A stretch of DNA of 64,000 bases from Watersipora subatra (GCF_963576615.1 NC_088717.1:28809213-28873212), one strand, 5' to 3'. Positions 34,445 through 44,466 are shown, counted from the stretch's first letter. Translations and numbers: made by a program. Notes: generated from the letters alone by a model not told the origin.

Positions 34445-34680
34445 GAGTGCCAGTAGTCCCACCATAGAGTTATCTCCCCCTAGAGCGATAACTACACGAG
34501 CGTTTCTGGTGCCAAGAAGGAGCGTTTAGGCCACGCCACTTTTTTGTGCTAGTCAGTCGTAGTGATCGACTAGATCAATAACATCAGCCATGGGAAGGGT
34601 TAAACGAGGATCATGAATTTCCAGTTAAGATAGTAATTAATGCTCATATTAAAGAAATGATGATTATAGTTTATTACTCT
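34445..34680 (+). repeat. left member of an inverted pair, possible LTR remnant
   Basis: The segment from catagagttatctccccct to atgatgattatagtttatta matches the reverse complement of 38880-39097. At 39 kb the match lies directly downstream of a gypsy-type integrase end, which suggests a shared retroelement 3' end or LTR. No TG...CA boundary could be fixed. Confidence 0.55.
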
Positions 34681-34717
34681 AATATATGCTTATTATTTAA
34701 AGCAATTCAATACTTAC

Positions 34718-35149
34718 CAGGGATCACTAAACATATTATGGAAATGTTTAGTTTTCCAAATCCTTTTCTATAAACATAAATATTTCCATAATTTTAGGGA
34801 AATTGATATGGAAATTTTATTTTAGAAATATGGAAATGGTATGGAAATGAAAATAATATGGAAATGAAGTAGGGAAATGTTATGGAAAGGAAAATAATAT
34901 GGAAATGAAGTAGGGAAATGTTGTGGAAGTGGAATTAATATGAAAATAAATTATGGGAATTTTATGGAAATGGAAGTAATATGGAAATGAATTGTGGAAA
35001 TGTTATGGAAATGGAAATAATAGAGAAATGAATTATGGAAATGTTATGGAAATGGAAATAATATGGAAATGAATTATAGAAATGTTATGGAAATGGAATT
35101 AATATAGAAATAAATTATGCAAATTTTATGGAAATAGAAGTAATCCCTG
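34718..35149. mobile_element. hAT-type MITE with internal 'atggaaatg' repeats
   Basis: Ends are CAGGGATCACT (34718) and AGTAATCCCTG (to 35149), flanked by 8-bp copies atacttac and atacctcc. The other arm of the surrounding foldback lacks the element, an internal empty site. The middle is a degenerate tandem repeat of tatggaaatg, so most of its 432 bp is low complexity. Confidence 0.8.
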
Positions 35150-35344
35150 ATACCTCCATGACTTGCAAAGGCACTGAATAGATAGTGTTAAGTGAGTTAA
35201 TGCAATCAGTTACTCATAGATAAGATAGATAGTCATACTGGGGTTGTATTACATTAGTGTGATGAGAAGCTAATCAACTGCCATCAACTATGAGCTGCAC
35301 TACCCGAGTTGCCCAAGTAATAAAAAAGTCTTTGGACAGAAAAT

Positions 35345-36120
35345 TTATTTTTATACAACATCTACCATTCTAACTTTTAAACTTCATACCATGAGAAAAT
35401 ATTTTTAAGCAGTTCAAATGAATTAAGAGGAAAAAGAAAACAACTGTAAACGTTTTCAAGCTTTTTCAAACAACTACAACTTTTAAATTTCATTTCATGA
35501 AAGAAGTTTTTTGTTGAAATAAATTAGGAAGAAAAGTAAAACTGTAAATGTGTTTAAACGTAAAATAATTAACAAGTAATGGCTAAATATAATCTGTTTA
35601 GTTATGATTACAATGAAAATTATTTAATAAATAAGGTAATAAGAAGTCTATTTTATTTTTATATAATTATAATTTGGTATAATTAGGCATAATTTATTTT
35701 TATTTAACATTACAATATTTGCCACTTTAACTTTTAAACTGTATATAATGAGAAGTGTTTTGTGTAATTGAAATAAATAAAGAGAGAAGAAAAAATAAAA
35801 ACAACTGTAAATGTTCTCAAGCTTTTTCAAACAACTACAACTTTTTAATTTCTTATCATGAAAGAAGTTTTTTGTTGAAATGAATTAGGAAGAAAAATGA
35901 AACTGCAAATGTGTTTAAATGTAAATGTGAAATAATTAGCAAGTAATGGCTAAATATAATCTGTTTAGCTATGATTACAATAAAAAATTATTTAATAAAT
36001 TAAGTAATAAAAATTAAATAATAATAATTATAATTATAATTTAGTATAATTAAGTATAATTTATTTTTATCTAACATATAACAGCATTTGCCACTCTAAC
36101 TTTCAAACTTTTTGCTTGCT
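35345..36120 (+). repeat. tandem AT-rich monomers, period about 361 bp
   Basis: caagctttttcaaacaacta occurs at 35457 and again 361 bp later. The order of motifs (aaagaagttttttgttgaaa, ataattagcaagtaatggct, aatataatctgtttag) repeats twice, with a partial third. A lone copy is at 5345-5680. Confidence 0.8.
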
Positions 36121-36126
36121 CACATC

Positions 36127-36164
36127 AAGCAAAGATGTCCACTAACTAGTGGACATCCTTGCTT
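36127..36164. repeat. near-perfect hairpin, 17-bp stem, 4-nt loop
   Basis: aagcaaagatgtccact at 36127-36143 pairs with 36148-36164 with one mismatch; the loop is aact. Confidence 0.93.
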
Positions 36165-36360
36165 CAAGCTAGTCTATGTATTTGATTGATATGTATTGAA
36201 ATCTAATATTACATGCAAGGGCTGTTTGTGAACTGTGGTGTCAATGTATCACTCTATCACCATACAATGTCAATACTTTCAGTTGATAGCAGTTGATTAG
36301 TTTCCCATCACACCAATGTAATACAACCCCAGTATGACTATCTATCTTATCTATGAGTAA

Positions 36361-36404
36361 CCAATGATATACAGCCCCCATGTGTGGGGGCTGTATATCA
36401 TTGG
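36361..36404. mobile_element. tiny palindromic insertion, 20-bp stem, with 7-bp flanking duplication
   Basis: ccaatgatatacagccccca at 36361-36380 and its exact reverse complement at 36385-36404; the loop is tgtg. The 7-mer gagtaac occurs at 36355-36361 and again at 36404-36410. The opposite arm of the foldback (about 35207-35218) has one copy of the site and no palindrome, so this is an insertion with target duplication. Confidence 0.85.
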
Positions 36405-36540
36405 AGTAACTGATTGCATTAACTCACTTGCTTAACACTATTTATTCAGTGCCTTTGCAAGGCATGTAGGTATTGAATTGATTTAAATAATAAGCATATA
36501 TTAGAGTAATCTACTATCTACTATATAAACGGCAATCGTT

Positions 36541-36549
36541 GTCTGTCTG

Positions 36550-36608
<59 letters not shown>
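36541..36608 (+). repeat. (CTAT)n microsatellite
   Basis: gtctgtctgt runs into about 14 uninterrupted ctat units near the 5' end of the Helitron-like element. Confidence 0.97.
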
Positions 36609-36642
36609 GTGTGTCTGTCCGCTTTATAGAGTACCGTACTTT

Positions 36643-36790
36643 TCCGACTATTAACCGCTACTTTTATATAAGGGCGTGTCTATTCTGCGTTTTTTTTTCA
36701 CCGCTAGGGCGCATTAACGGGAATCTCCGGTTATTACACGCCTCTATTATAATACGTAACCTGCTATTCATCGTAGGGATGGACGATAAA
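36643..36790 (+). repeat. partial copy of the 'accgtacttttc' MITE
   Basis: taccgtacttttccgactat plus taaccgctacttttatataa, then gctagggcgcattaacggga. It matches the MITEs at 40360-40763 and 59475-59879 but lacks the right end. Confidence 0.65.
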
Positions 36791-38017
36791 TACTGATATG
36801 CTAATAGTATGAGTTGTCTTCTCGATATATTGAGTTACCGATAACTCCCAAATATGAGCAGTATAAATAAATTACCGTATATGGCGGTCTTTTTTTTTTC
36901 GATTCGATCGTTAGTTAGTAATTTTTTATTTTGCTGATAACAAAATAACAAAAAGCCTCTATTTGCGGGCATATTATCCAATAAAACGGAAACTGTAGAA
37001 GAATCCTGAATGCAAGATAGTAGTGAACAATTCATATTTAGTTTTTTAACAAGGATGGCCTTCCCGGGCAAAACCAAATCTTGAGTACTCAACATAAAAT
37101 AACATAAAATAAAATAATGTACATGTCCTATCAGTAGAGACAAGTGTAGAGTAACTCTTTACACAATCATTATTACAGATTAATATGATTTCTCAAATCA
37201 TACTATATAAGATCATTTACTCAAGTAAAGTATCGAGTTTTCGCGCTCGCATGGATGTGTAACAGGGATACAACTTGTGCCAGACATCCAGGCACTCATG
37301 GAGTCAGTGCAATGGTTCGACCCTCGTCGTTTGTTGGTCTCGTGTCCTTCCGTATTAGACCTTGCTGCGCTGCAGGCTTGTCTCGGGTGGGTCTTTGGGC
37401 CGGGCACCGCAATCTACACTGACACGCAAATTCAAGGATATTTTAAGAAGACAATCTGTCATTATCATTTATCCCTTTATTACATTTATATCTATATTTT
37501 TAAATACTGTTAAGGTCTTTCCTCTGCCTGCAAAAAGAGGCTCTTTGTTTAGTTCAATAAAGAAATATATATATATACATATTTAGTTTGAGATTATTTG
37601 TGTAAAAGTTAAAAGAAAATTTACATGAGAGGATGACTTCTAATAAGTAATGCAGGATAGCTTATACAAAGATAAATTGATTGATATCTCCACTACTTAA
37701 TAACGTTGGATTTGCCGCTGTTCGTGATAGTGGGTCATGTTCATTTCCTTCAGCAGCAGAGTTACTAATTTTTTTCCAGCTATGAGTAGGCCTACTGTAA
37801 CTTACTATTACAGAACTTTCACGAGTACTCCGAGGGTTGCGATACGCTATTGTGAAAAGAAAGAGAGCAGCTGCTATCGACTGACTGTCACCCTGCATCA
37901 GCCATGACCAGCTATACGTCGCCTGCTCAAAAGTAGGCACACGCCGAAAACTGTTTCTTCATACGCCCGAGAGAAAAACCAAAAATGTTGTCTATCCGCA
38001 TGTGTTGCGTTGAACTA
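36791..38017. other. interior of the Helitron-like element, no gene
   Basis: 37640-38010 matches 47640-47990 (same strand) and, reversed, 44690-45000 and 47030-47345 (anchors aggcctactgtaacttacta and gagtactccgagggttgcga), so this is family sequence. A GC-rich patch at 37240-37430 is not shared with the other copies; short frames in it are unidentified. Confidence 0.5.
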
Positions 38018-38779
38018 AGGGAGAGAGAGAGGGAGAGAGAGAGAAAGGGAGAGAGAGCGAGGAGGAGAGGGGGGAGAGAGGGAGAGAAGGGGGAGAGAGA
38101 GGGAGAGCGAGGAGGAGAGGGGGGAGAGAGAGAGGGAGAGAGAGGGAGAGGGGGAAGAGGGAGGGAGAGAGGGGAAAGAGAGAGCGAGGAGGAGAGGGGG
38201 GAGAGAGAGAGAGGGATAGAAAGGGAGAAGAGAGAGGGGAGAAAGGGAGAGAGAGAGGGGAGAAAGGGAGAGAGAGAGGGAGAAAAGGGGAGAGAGAGGG
38301 AGAGCGAGGAGGAGAGGGGGGGGAGAGAGAGGGAGGGAGAGAAAGAGGGAGAGAGAGAAAGGGGGAAGAGGAAGGGAGAGAGGGGAGAGAGAGAGGGGGA
38401 GGGAAGGAGAGAGAAGGGGAGAGAGAGGAAGAGGGGGAAGAGGGAGGGAGGGGAAATAGGGAGAGAAGGGGAGAAGGAGAGAGAGAGGAAGAGAAAGAGA
38501 GAGGGGAAAGAGGGAGGGAGAAAGAGGAGGAAGAGGGAGGGAGAGAGAGAGGGGAAAGACGGAGAGAGGGAGAGAGGGGAAAGAGAGAGAGGGAGAGCGA
38601 GGAGGAGAGGGGGAGGAGAGAGGGAGAGAAAGAGGGAGAGAGAGAGGGGAGAGAGGGAGAGGAGATAGAGGGGAGAGACGGAGAGAGGGGAAAGAGGGAG
38701 AGAAGGAGAGAGAGGGAGAGAGAGGGAGAGAAAGAGGGAGAAGAGGGAGGGAGAGAGGGAGAGATGGAGAGAGGGAGAT
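38018..38779 (+). repeat. polypurine (GA-rich) tract of about 760 bp
   Basis: The plus strand is almost entirely G and A (gagagagggagagcgaggag and the like), with rare C or T. It is open on both strands in low-complexity frames (Arg/Glu/Gly one way, Ser/Pro/Leu the other) that are not genes. Its length and purity allow triplex (H-DNA) structure. Confidence 0.95.
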
Positions 38780-38879
38780 GTAACTGCACATTTGGAGTTG
38801 TTTTACGGTATGAAAGCCAACTCTCAATAAACCTTATGCTGCCCGTGAATCTGCTTCTGTAGACGAGTAATGCAGCTAG

Positions 38880-39097
38880 TAAACTATAATCATCATTTCT
38901 TTAATATGTGCAATAATTACTATCTTAACTGTGGAAAGTCATGATCATTCTCATGGCTGATGTTATTGTTCTGTCAATTACTACGATTGACTAGCACACA
39001 AAAAGAGCGTGGCCTAAACGCTCCTTGTTGGCACCGGAAACGCTCGTATTGTTGAAGGCACGGTTATCAATTTAGGGGGAGATAACTCTATGAGTCC
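38880..39097 (-). repeat. right member of the inverted pair, possible LTR remnant
   Basis: Reverse complement of 34445-34680, with anchors tctttaatatgtgcaataat, ttactatcttaact and gcgtggcctaaacgctcctt. It is continuous with the gypsy-type fragment to its right. Confidence 0.55.
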
Positions 39098-39124
39098 CAC
39101 CAACCACCTTGGCCCTTTTCAGAG

Positions 39125-39880
39125 CTACCATTTCCATTTTAAGGGTTTTGTTCTGCGACAACAATGGTGGAAACTCAGTGTCGTACTTATCGTCCACTTT
39201 TTTATTACACTGTTCCCTCCTAAAGCAGAATTCTGTCCCAGAATAGCTGATAGCTTATCATTGTCTGTTTGCAATTTGTTGAGCCAATAATTTTGTAGGT
39301 GTGTTGGCTTCTTGGTTACCCTATGGGGTCTCTGCTTTACATCAGTGCTGGTTGGCTTGACCGACGTTTCTGCCGCAGGGGTTTTGGGCTCAAAACAAGT
39401 TGCCACATCTTCTGTACTTCCCGCAAAGCTTTGTCTGCGGACCCGAGCGTTCTCCCCCGGAGGAGCGCTTTCATCAGCTTCCTGGTATAGTTTAATTCTT
39501 CCTTCGTGCTGCACCAACCATTTTCCATTTTGCTACATTTCGAATGTTTGGTAGGGCAGAGATTTGGTAATGCGGTAAGACCCAACATACTTGGGTTGAA
39601 GTTTTTTTCCTCTACTTTTTGTCTTGAAGTAGGATTTGAGCCAGATTTGATCACCTTTGACAAATTTTGGTTCTTCTTCACTGTCATCCGTTCGAGGTTT
39701 TCGTTTTTGATGCTGTCGTAGTCTTATGTATGCCGTCTGCATGTCTTTTTGTAGTTGTGCTGCATACTCGTCCTCCGTACAATCCAACCCAGAATAATTC
39801 CTTGTATCCTCAGTTATTAAACATTGCCAAACTTCTTCTGTTAAGCTCCTGCCAGCAACGCTACAAGCGATCCTATACAA
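39125..39880 (-). mobile_element. Ty3/gypsy-type pol C-terminal fragment (fossil)
   Basis: Minus-strand frames read FVKGDQIWLKSYFKTKSRGK, then KLQPKYVGSYRITKSLP, the integrase C-terminal GPY/F-type module of Ty3/gypsy elements. A Pro/Lys/Arg-rich tail follows (PHRVTKKPTHLQNY). Only the end of the polyprotein is present; the rest of the element is missing. It is broken, with several breaks, and looks older than the BEL element at 12950. Confidence 0.75.
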
Positions 39881-40062
39881 GCAAGGTCCTTTAGTGCCAT
39901 GAAACGGTTAAAATCCGATATTAGATCCTCCATGAGTCAGGTGAGGTTAAACTCCCTCATGCTGCCTCATGTCCACAATGACCTCACTGATACCATAGAC
40001 ATACAGGAAGTAATTAGACTATTCGCTGCCTATCACCCAAGGCGTGAGAAGAATCTCTAACT
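39785..40062 (+). pseudogene. hAT transposase C-terminal (dimerisation) fragment
   Basis: The plus strand reads YPQLLNIAKLLLLSS, then (after a frameshift near 39895) SAMKRLKSDIRSSMSQVRLN, SLMLPHVHNDL and IDIQEVIRLFAAYHPRREKN, then a stop. This resembles the ZMYM1/TTF-finger type of hAT C-terminus (FSAxKRLKxxxRSxMxxxRLNxLxL). It abuts the gypsy fragment, so one element was joined to or inserted beside the other. Dead and about 90 residues long. Confidence 0.65.
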
Positions 40063-40359
40063 TTAATTCAAAATCTACCAAATTCAAATTTAAATAAACT
40101 TTAGGAAAGAACTCTATCACATTGAACTTTGAGTCACTCAGTGACTGGTGCTCCTATTATAAATTTAGATAGCTTAAGTTAGTTTCATTGTTTTACATTA
40201 TTTCTTCTCAGCAGAATAACAAACCTTCTAATATTCAATTTTAAATAATCTTAGGTCTTTTATATATTTGCTGTTTAGTGTTTATTATCAAATCTTAATC
40301 AATAATCATAATATTTTTCTTTCCTACCCCTGGCACAAGTTTACATATCACTTGACATG

Positions 40360-40763
40360 TACCGTACTTTTCGGATTATAAACCGCACCCCTATATAAGC
40401 CGCATATGCTTTATTTTCCAAAAAATGATAATAAAACAATACATAAGCCGCACCTTTGTATAGGCCGCAGAACTCAGGACTGTGCTTTTTAACGTGGCAG
40501 CAACTTTGCTGTTTAAAACGGAACAGTGCCGAATGGCACAGTTTCGTATTATCCGACACTTTTTAACTTAATGCCTAACGGATCAGTACCGTGAGGCATT
40601 GTTTCGTATTTTCTTTCACCGCTAGAAGCGCAATAATTGGAGATTCCCGTTAATGCGCCCTAGCGGTAAAAGAAAAAGCCACAGATTAGCCGCACTCTTA
40701 TATAAGCCGCATGGCTCAAATCATCAGAAAAAAGTAGCGGCTTATAGTCCGAAAAGTACGGTA
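40360..40763. mobile_element. TA-flanked MITE (accgtacttttcgg ends)
   Basis: Inverted ends accgtacttttcggattata and tagtccgaaaagtacggt, flanked by TA on both sides (404 bp). A second full copy is at 59475-59879 (405 bp) and partial copies are at 36643 and 46082. TA target duplication points to the Tc1/mariner superfamily or relatives. The interior has further inverted motifs (gcctaacggatcagtaccgt) and no coding frame. Confidence 0.85.
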
Positions 40764-41820
40764 TTCAATAATTCGTACGGAAGGTGATATACAGCAATCT
40801 TCATGATTTTTGAGAAATTATTTTAGTATTTTGCTTGCTTGTATAAGTTGCAATAATGCAACTAAAACTGCTCTCAGATAGAATTTCTTGTGTGTGTTTT
40901 GTAATTTTTCTTTTTGATATTTGGGAGACCGTTGCAACCCTCCCAAACCTAACCCGCCGGCCGCATGCGGCCGCTCGGGCCTATGGCCCTCACAGATCGC
41001 CTTGTTGTGTTGATTATTGATAGTATCGGACTATCTTACCAAGTAATCTTACAACGGTTAAGGAGTAGCTCAAGTTGATTATCGAACGCAGATGTACTGT
41101 TAAGTTGTTAGTACTAACACTCAGATAGGCCTTATCCTGGCTAATGACTGTTAACCAATGTTTGTTGATTAACGTAGTCAAGACCCTATAAAAGACCTTA
41201 GATATGAGAATCTGGGACTATGCTCTGAGAAAGGAAATTCCTAAGGTATGCAAAGAAGGGTTTCACAATACCTTATGTTTATTTAAGAACAAGAAAATAT
41301 ATAATAAGTTGCACTCCAGACTAAACTTTTAAAAGTAATTTCTAGAGACTTAGAATATAGTCACCCCTTTTGTTCTCTAAAGTTGACTCTTCCACTTAAT
41401 CTGCTGACACGTCTGTTTGCCATGATAAAGCTGTATTAAATAAGACAAGTATGAAGGTAAATATATGTTATATACATATATACATATATATATCGATTAG
41501 GAGTTAGCCTTGGGGTCCAAAAGTGAAACTATATCTTTCAGATCTCCAATTTTGGGTTTTGTAGTTTTTAGGGTTCCTGGCTACGTCCTGTTTTATTTAC
41601 GTCAGCGAAATTTCATAATATTTAATCTATAGTTTTAATCCCTGTCTGGTGTAGCTTAGTACCAGATGCGGATCTTCGTACCGCATGACGCAAGTTGTTT
41701 TCGTCTGGGTGTTGTTGTTGACAGGGGGTGTGATGCCGTTTTTAGGATTTTAATCTGGGTTTCAATAACTGGCTTTTAGCAATAATCTTGAATCTTCCAA
41801 TGTAACGTTCTTAATGTTCA
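40764..41820. other. no gene; NotI-type palindrome and an LTR-like stretch
   Basis: cggccgcatgcggccg near 40961-40976 is a perfect GC palindrome. The stretch 40995-41450 has a TATA-like box (ccctataaaagacc) and resembles a solitary LTR in composition, but no paired ends or duplication were seen, so this is only noted. Confidence 0.35.
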
Positions 41821-42018
41821 GACAGTGGAATGGGTGGGTTGTCATGTAATGGTACTAATCCCAAAGATGGGATTTGTAGATGTCGTAACTCTGGTAATTT
41901 GTTATGTAAGCAGCATGGTGATGTAACTTGTTATTTTCCTTACGTCTATCTGTACATGGCTGATATCAGATATAACAGCCTAAGGGGGGCTCTCAAGATA
42001 TTGGCAAAGGCATCCTAA
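41821..42018 (+). CDS. possible Cys-rich exon, unidentified
   Basis: Preceded by a plausible acceptor (ttcagacag), the frame reads SCNGTNPKDGICRCRNSGNL, then LCKQHGDVTCYF, with six cysteines in about 30 residues spaced as in small extracellular modules. It continues to a stop at 42016-42018. It lies 1.4 kb left of an EGF-like exon on the same strand, so the two could belong to one secreted or membrane protein. It is unique in the window. Evidence is composition and spacing only. Confidence 0.25.
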   Translation, partial: DSGMGGLSCNGTNPKDGICRCRNSGNLLCKQHGDVTCYFPYVYLYMADIRYNSLRGALKILAKAS

Positions 42019-42021
42019 AAT

Positions 42022-43460
42022 GAACAATACAGCCCTGATCGTAGCACTGCGATATTCTAGGCGTGGGCTTAATAAGATTGAACTGAACTAGTTGCTTACA
42101 TTAAATGTTTAGCTTATTTATCATTCATCTTGAGCCCACAGCACATAGTGATAGGTGTGTCCACTGTTGTCAGATTTTTATTGCAGGCCGTCGTATACAA
42201 ATCTCTTGCCAGGCATAGCGTTATCGGCTATAGATTTTGGCATAAAAACTTTTAGTTTTTCATTAGTATCATCATTACAAAATGTGATTACGGTATATAC
42301 GAGTTGTATTTAGTTGGCTTGGGGTTGACTGATACGATGGTATAAGGAGTTATTTGATTTAATGTAGCTAGTTTGCTTATTGACTCAGTGGTTGCTTTAA
42401 ATTCTCTACCATTTACAGTCTTGCTATCCATGCTTATTTATTACAAGAAATTACAATTAATGGGAAGAAAATTGGGTTAGGGTAGTAGTATGCTATGTGG
42501 GGGTGACTTATGCTATGTGGGGGTGACTTACATTGCGGTTGGACCTCCATCTCGTATATCCCATATTTTATATTTCGTAACTTGTAGCTCAAACTCATAT
42601 TTCAAACTATATTTCCAACTTATATTTCCAACTTATATTTTCAACTTATAAAGGTTTGGGGTCATTGAGTGCAAAGGTCATGGAGTGCAAAGTGTGCCAG
42701 AACCCCCACATAGCATACTACTACACTCTTTTATTCTTCATCTTCTTTTTGTTATAACTCGCTGTTTTATAAATCTATTTGATGATAAGTTCTCCTTATT
42801 TTTTGGAAAACCATTTTTGATAGTCAAGAATTGATTTGTATGTCAATTCACATTTCGCATTATATATGGTCAAAAGAAATCCTTTTTAACGCATTAACTA
42901 ATGCAATTTGGCAAAAGCAGACAATCCTTCGAAGCGACAGATATGTCAGTAGGGGCTGCTTTAGAGTGCTATGAGGCAAGTTTTCCCATCAGCCCTGTTT
43001 GCTAGTCGCAAGGCATTCACTGTATTTGCTACTTGATGCCGTAAAGCTCTGGCATGTGTCCTCTCACCTGTTATTTGAGACCCGCCATGCTCGTACAGGT
43101 GTCTGTCCTGGCTATACATGCATACATCAGTCATCGCTAAACTGGTGTCGATCAGGAAATGGCAGAGGTTTACAGCTGTCTGCAATGCAATGGTCATGCT
43201 AGTGTTTTACTTTGCTATAAAGGTATTTGTTTTAGTTTGAAGGCGGTCGGCCAATCTATTATGGACACATCGACTAATCTACTTCTGCTGAATGGCTGAC
43301 ATTGCTATATAAGTGTGCAACTCTGTTATGCAGCCTTCTTTTACTGCTATTATTAATATAGGCGTTCTTTTTTTATTTGCATATCACTTACTGCTATCAA
43401 TGCAGTATAACTGTTGTGTTTGACACTGCTATACAGGTGTTGGTTGGCATTTCAAATGAA
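42022..43460. other. no secure gene; short local repeats
   Basis: The 20-mer tatgctatgtgggggtgact is duplicated in tandem (about 42490-42528). aacttatatttcc-type units repeat at 42600-42650. An open 78-codon minus-strand frame at 42961-43197 (ending RLANRADGKTCLIAL) has helix-like composition but no family I recognise. Confidence 0.35.
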
Positions 43461-43553
43461 TTCAAAGTACTGAAGGAGTCTGCAAAGAGGTAGAGCTAGC
43501 CAGCTATGAATGTGACTGCCCTCGAGAAGTGTCTGGTTTCAACTGTAAACAGG
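43461..43553 (+). CDS. EGF-like domain exon (partial)
   Basis: The frame reads STEGVCKEVELASYECDCPR, then EVSGFNCKQ. It has the C-terminal EGF pattern C-x9-C-x-C-x8-C with the typical Tyr-x-Cys-x-Cys-Pro and a Gly before the last Cys pair. A GT donor follows (aaacag|gttaat); an acceptor may be the AG at about 43468. EGF modules occur in extracellular and membrane proteins. Only the second half of the module is here; the first half would be on an upstream exon not identified. Neighbouring sequence (41.8-43.9 kb) is not repetitive, which supports a host gene. Confidence 0.45.
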
Positions 43554-43948
43554 TTAATGGAATCCATCTGTCAACCCGAAGATACATCGGTCGTTCATAC
43601 CAAGTAACTGAAAAGCAACTCATTCTACCCTTATGCTATGAGACATTGTCAGCACTCTTTATGGTTTAGTTGACCCAGTTCTCCATAATCTGGTGGATTC
43701 AGTTCTTATTCTGGTCTAGCGCGGTCATTTTTGTGATCCAGTGCAGTCAGTTTATCTATGGTCCTGCCGGGATCTATGGTCCTGCAGGGTCTATGGTCCT
43801 GCCGGGTTGATTGAGTTTCTTGTTTCTTTGCAGGATGTATATCTTATATCGATACAGACTGAACTTAATCAGTAGATTATATAGAGAAGTGAAAATCAAG
43901 TGGTGGAGATAATTTTTCAAATTTGTTTTTAGATTAGTTTATTAGTTA
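43554..43948. other. no gene; short GC repeat
   Basis: The unit ctatggtcctgccggg is repeated three times at about 43755-43806. Otherwise featureless. The EGF frame runs on to a stop near 43668, but the GT donor makes this likely intron. Confidence 0.4.
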
Positions 43949-44157
43949 CTAGCTGCATTACCCGCCTACAGGAACAGATTCACGCGCAGCATAAGGTTTA
44001 TTGAGAGTTGTCTTTCATACTGTATAACAACTCCAAATATGCAGTCTACTGAAATTTTTTGCCCCGATCACACTATGCATAAACATATGCAGTCATCTAT
44101 GTCAATAATGTTGAGAGAACAATGGAAATCTGCAATACATTTTACAGCTAGTCTAAA

Positions 44158-44466
44158 ATGCATCTGTCTCAAACCACTCAAATCGGCATTGCCCTATTTG
44201 TGTACAGAGAACTGATAATAAAATTGACATTGCTAGGCAAACTGAAGATCTTCAAACTGGCAGTATTGCAAAGTTTTGCATCTTCTAAAAAATTATACAA
44301 AATATTTTGCTATCGCCAGCATTTATTGAATGGAGACTACATGCTTAAAACACTAATCATTGCTCACCAGTTTTTCGTCTATAGCCTGTGTTTTGACATG
44401 GTATATACAAACAGTAATGAAATTGTGTCGATAAAATTTATATGTATAACAGCACAAACAGTATGA
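44158..44466 (+). CDS. repeat-borne 102-residue ORF (copy in element A)
   Basis: Hydrophobic, Leu/Phe-rich frame (YRELIIKLTLLGKLKIFKLA) found in three copies of the Helitron-like family: here, at 46423-46818 and, reversed, at 48169-48486, with the same stop (TAQTV). A second frame over the same DNA is also partly open (CPICVQRTDN). Whether either is translated is unclear; conservation may simply reflect young copies. Confidence 0.22.
   Translation: MHLSQTTQIGIALFVYRELIIKLTLLGKLKIFKLAVLQSFASSKKLYKIFCYRQHLLNGDYMLKTLIIAHQFFVYSLCFDMVYTNSNEIVSIKFICITAQTV

Larger units (their letters stand above)
34680..36509. repeat. large foldback: inverted arms around AT-rich tandem monomers
   Basis: The left arm (34680-34717 and 35150-35325) is the reverse complement of the right arm (about 36240-36509). 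Shared anchors are taatatatgcttattattta, gcaaaggcactgaatagata and taagatagatagtcatactg. The left arm is interrupted by a hAT MITE (34718-35149), the right arm by a tiny palindrome (36361-36404). The centre holds monomers of about 361 bp. Outside the arms the inverted match continues into 34445-34680 and 38880-39097. Confidence 0.8.
36510..38879 (+). mobile_element. Helitron-like non-autonomous element, complete, with empty site in window
   Basis: It starts TCTACTATCTACTATATAAA and ends taatgcagCTAG. The host base before is A (36509) and after is T (38880), with no target duplication. The inverted foldback arm at about 34665-34680 reads gtttattactc, exactly the uninterrupted site. TC...CTAG ends and A^T insertion are Helitron traits. 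The 3' 60 bp (ataaaccttatgctgc...) also end the copies at 43949 (reversed) and 49252. The element has collected a tetranucleotide microsatellite, a partial MITE and a polypurine tract. No Rep/helicase gene is present. Confidence 0.75.

Noticed and set aside
37213-37513. Gene in the GC-richer patch inside the Helitron-like element
   Set aside because: Short open frames on both strands with no recognisable domain and no splice context.
38015-38827. Open frames of 227-270 codons rich in Arg/Glu/Gly or Ser/Pro/Leu
   Set aside because: Low-complexity translation of the polypurine tract; no domain and open on both strands.
40995-41450. Solitary LTR with a TATA box
   Set aside because: No second copy, no TG...CA ends with flanking duplication, and no link to the gypsy fragment could be shown.
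44158-44300. RING-type zinc finger from the string CPICVQR
   Set aside because: Only one Cys pair is present; no further Cys/His ligands follow in that frame, and one copy has a stop soon after.
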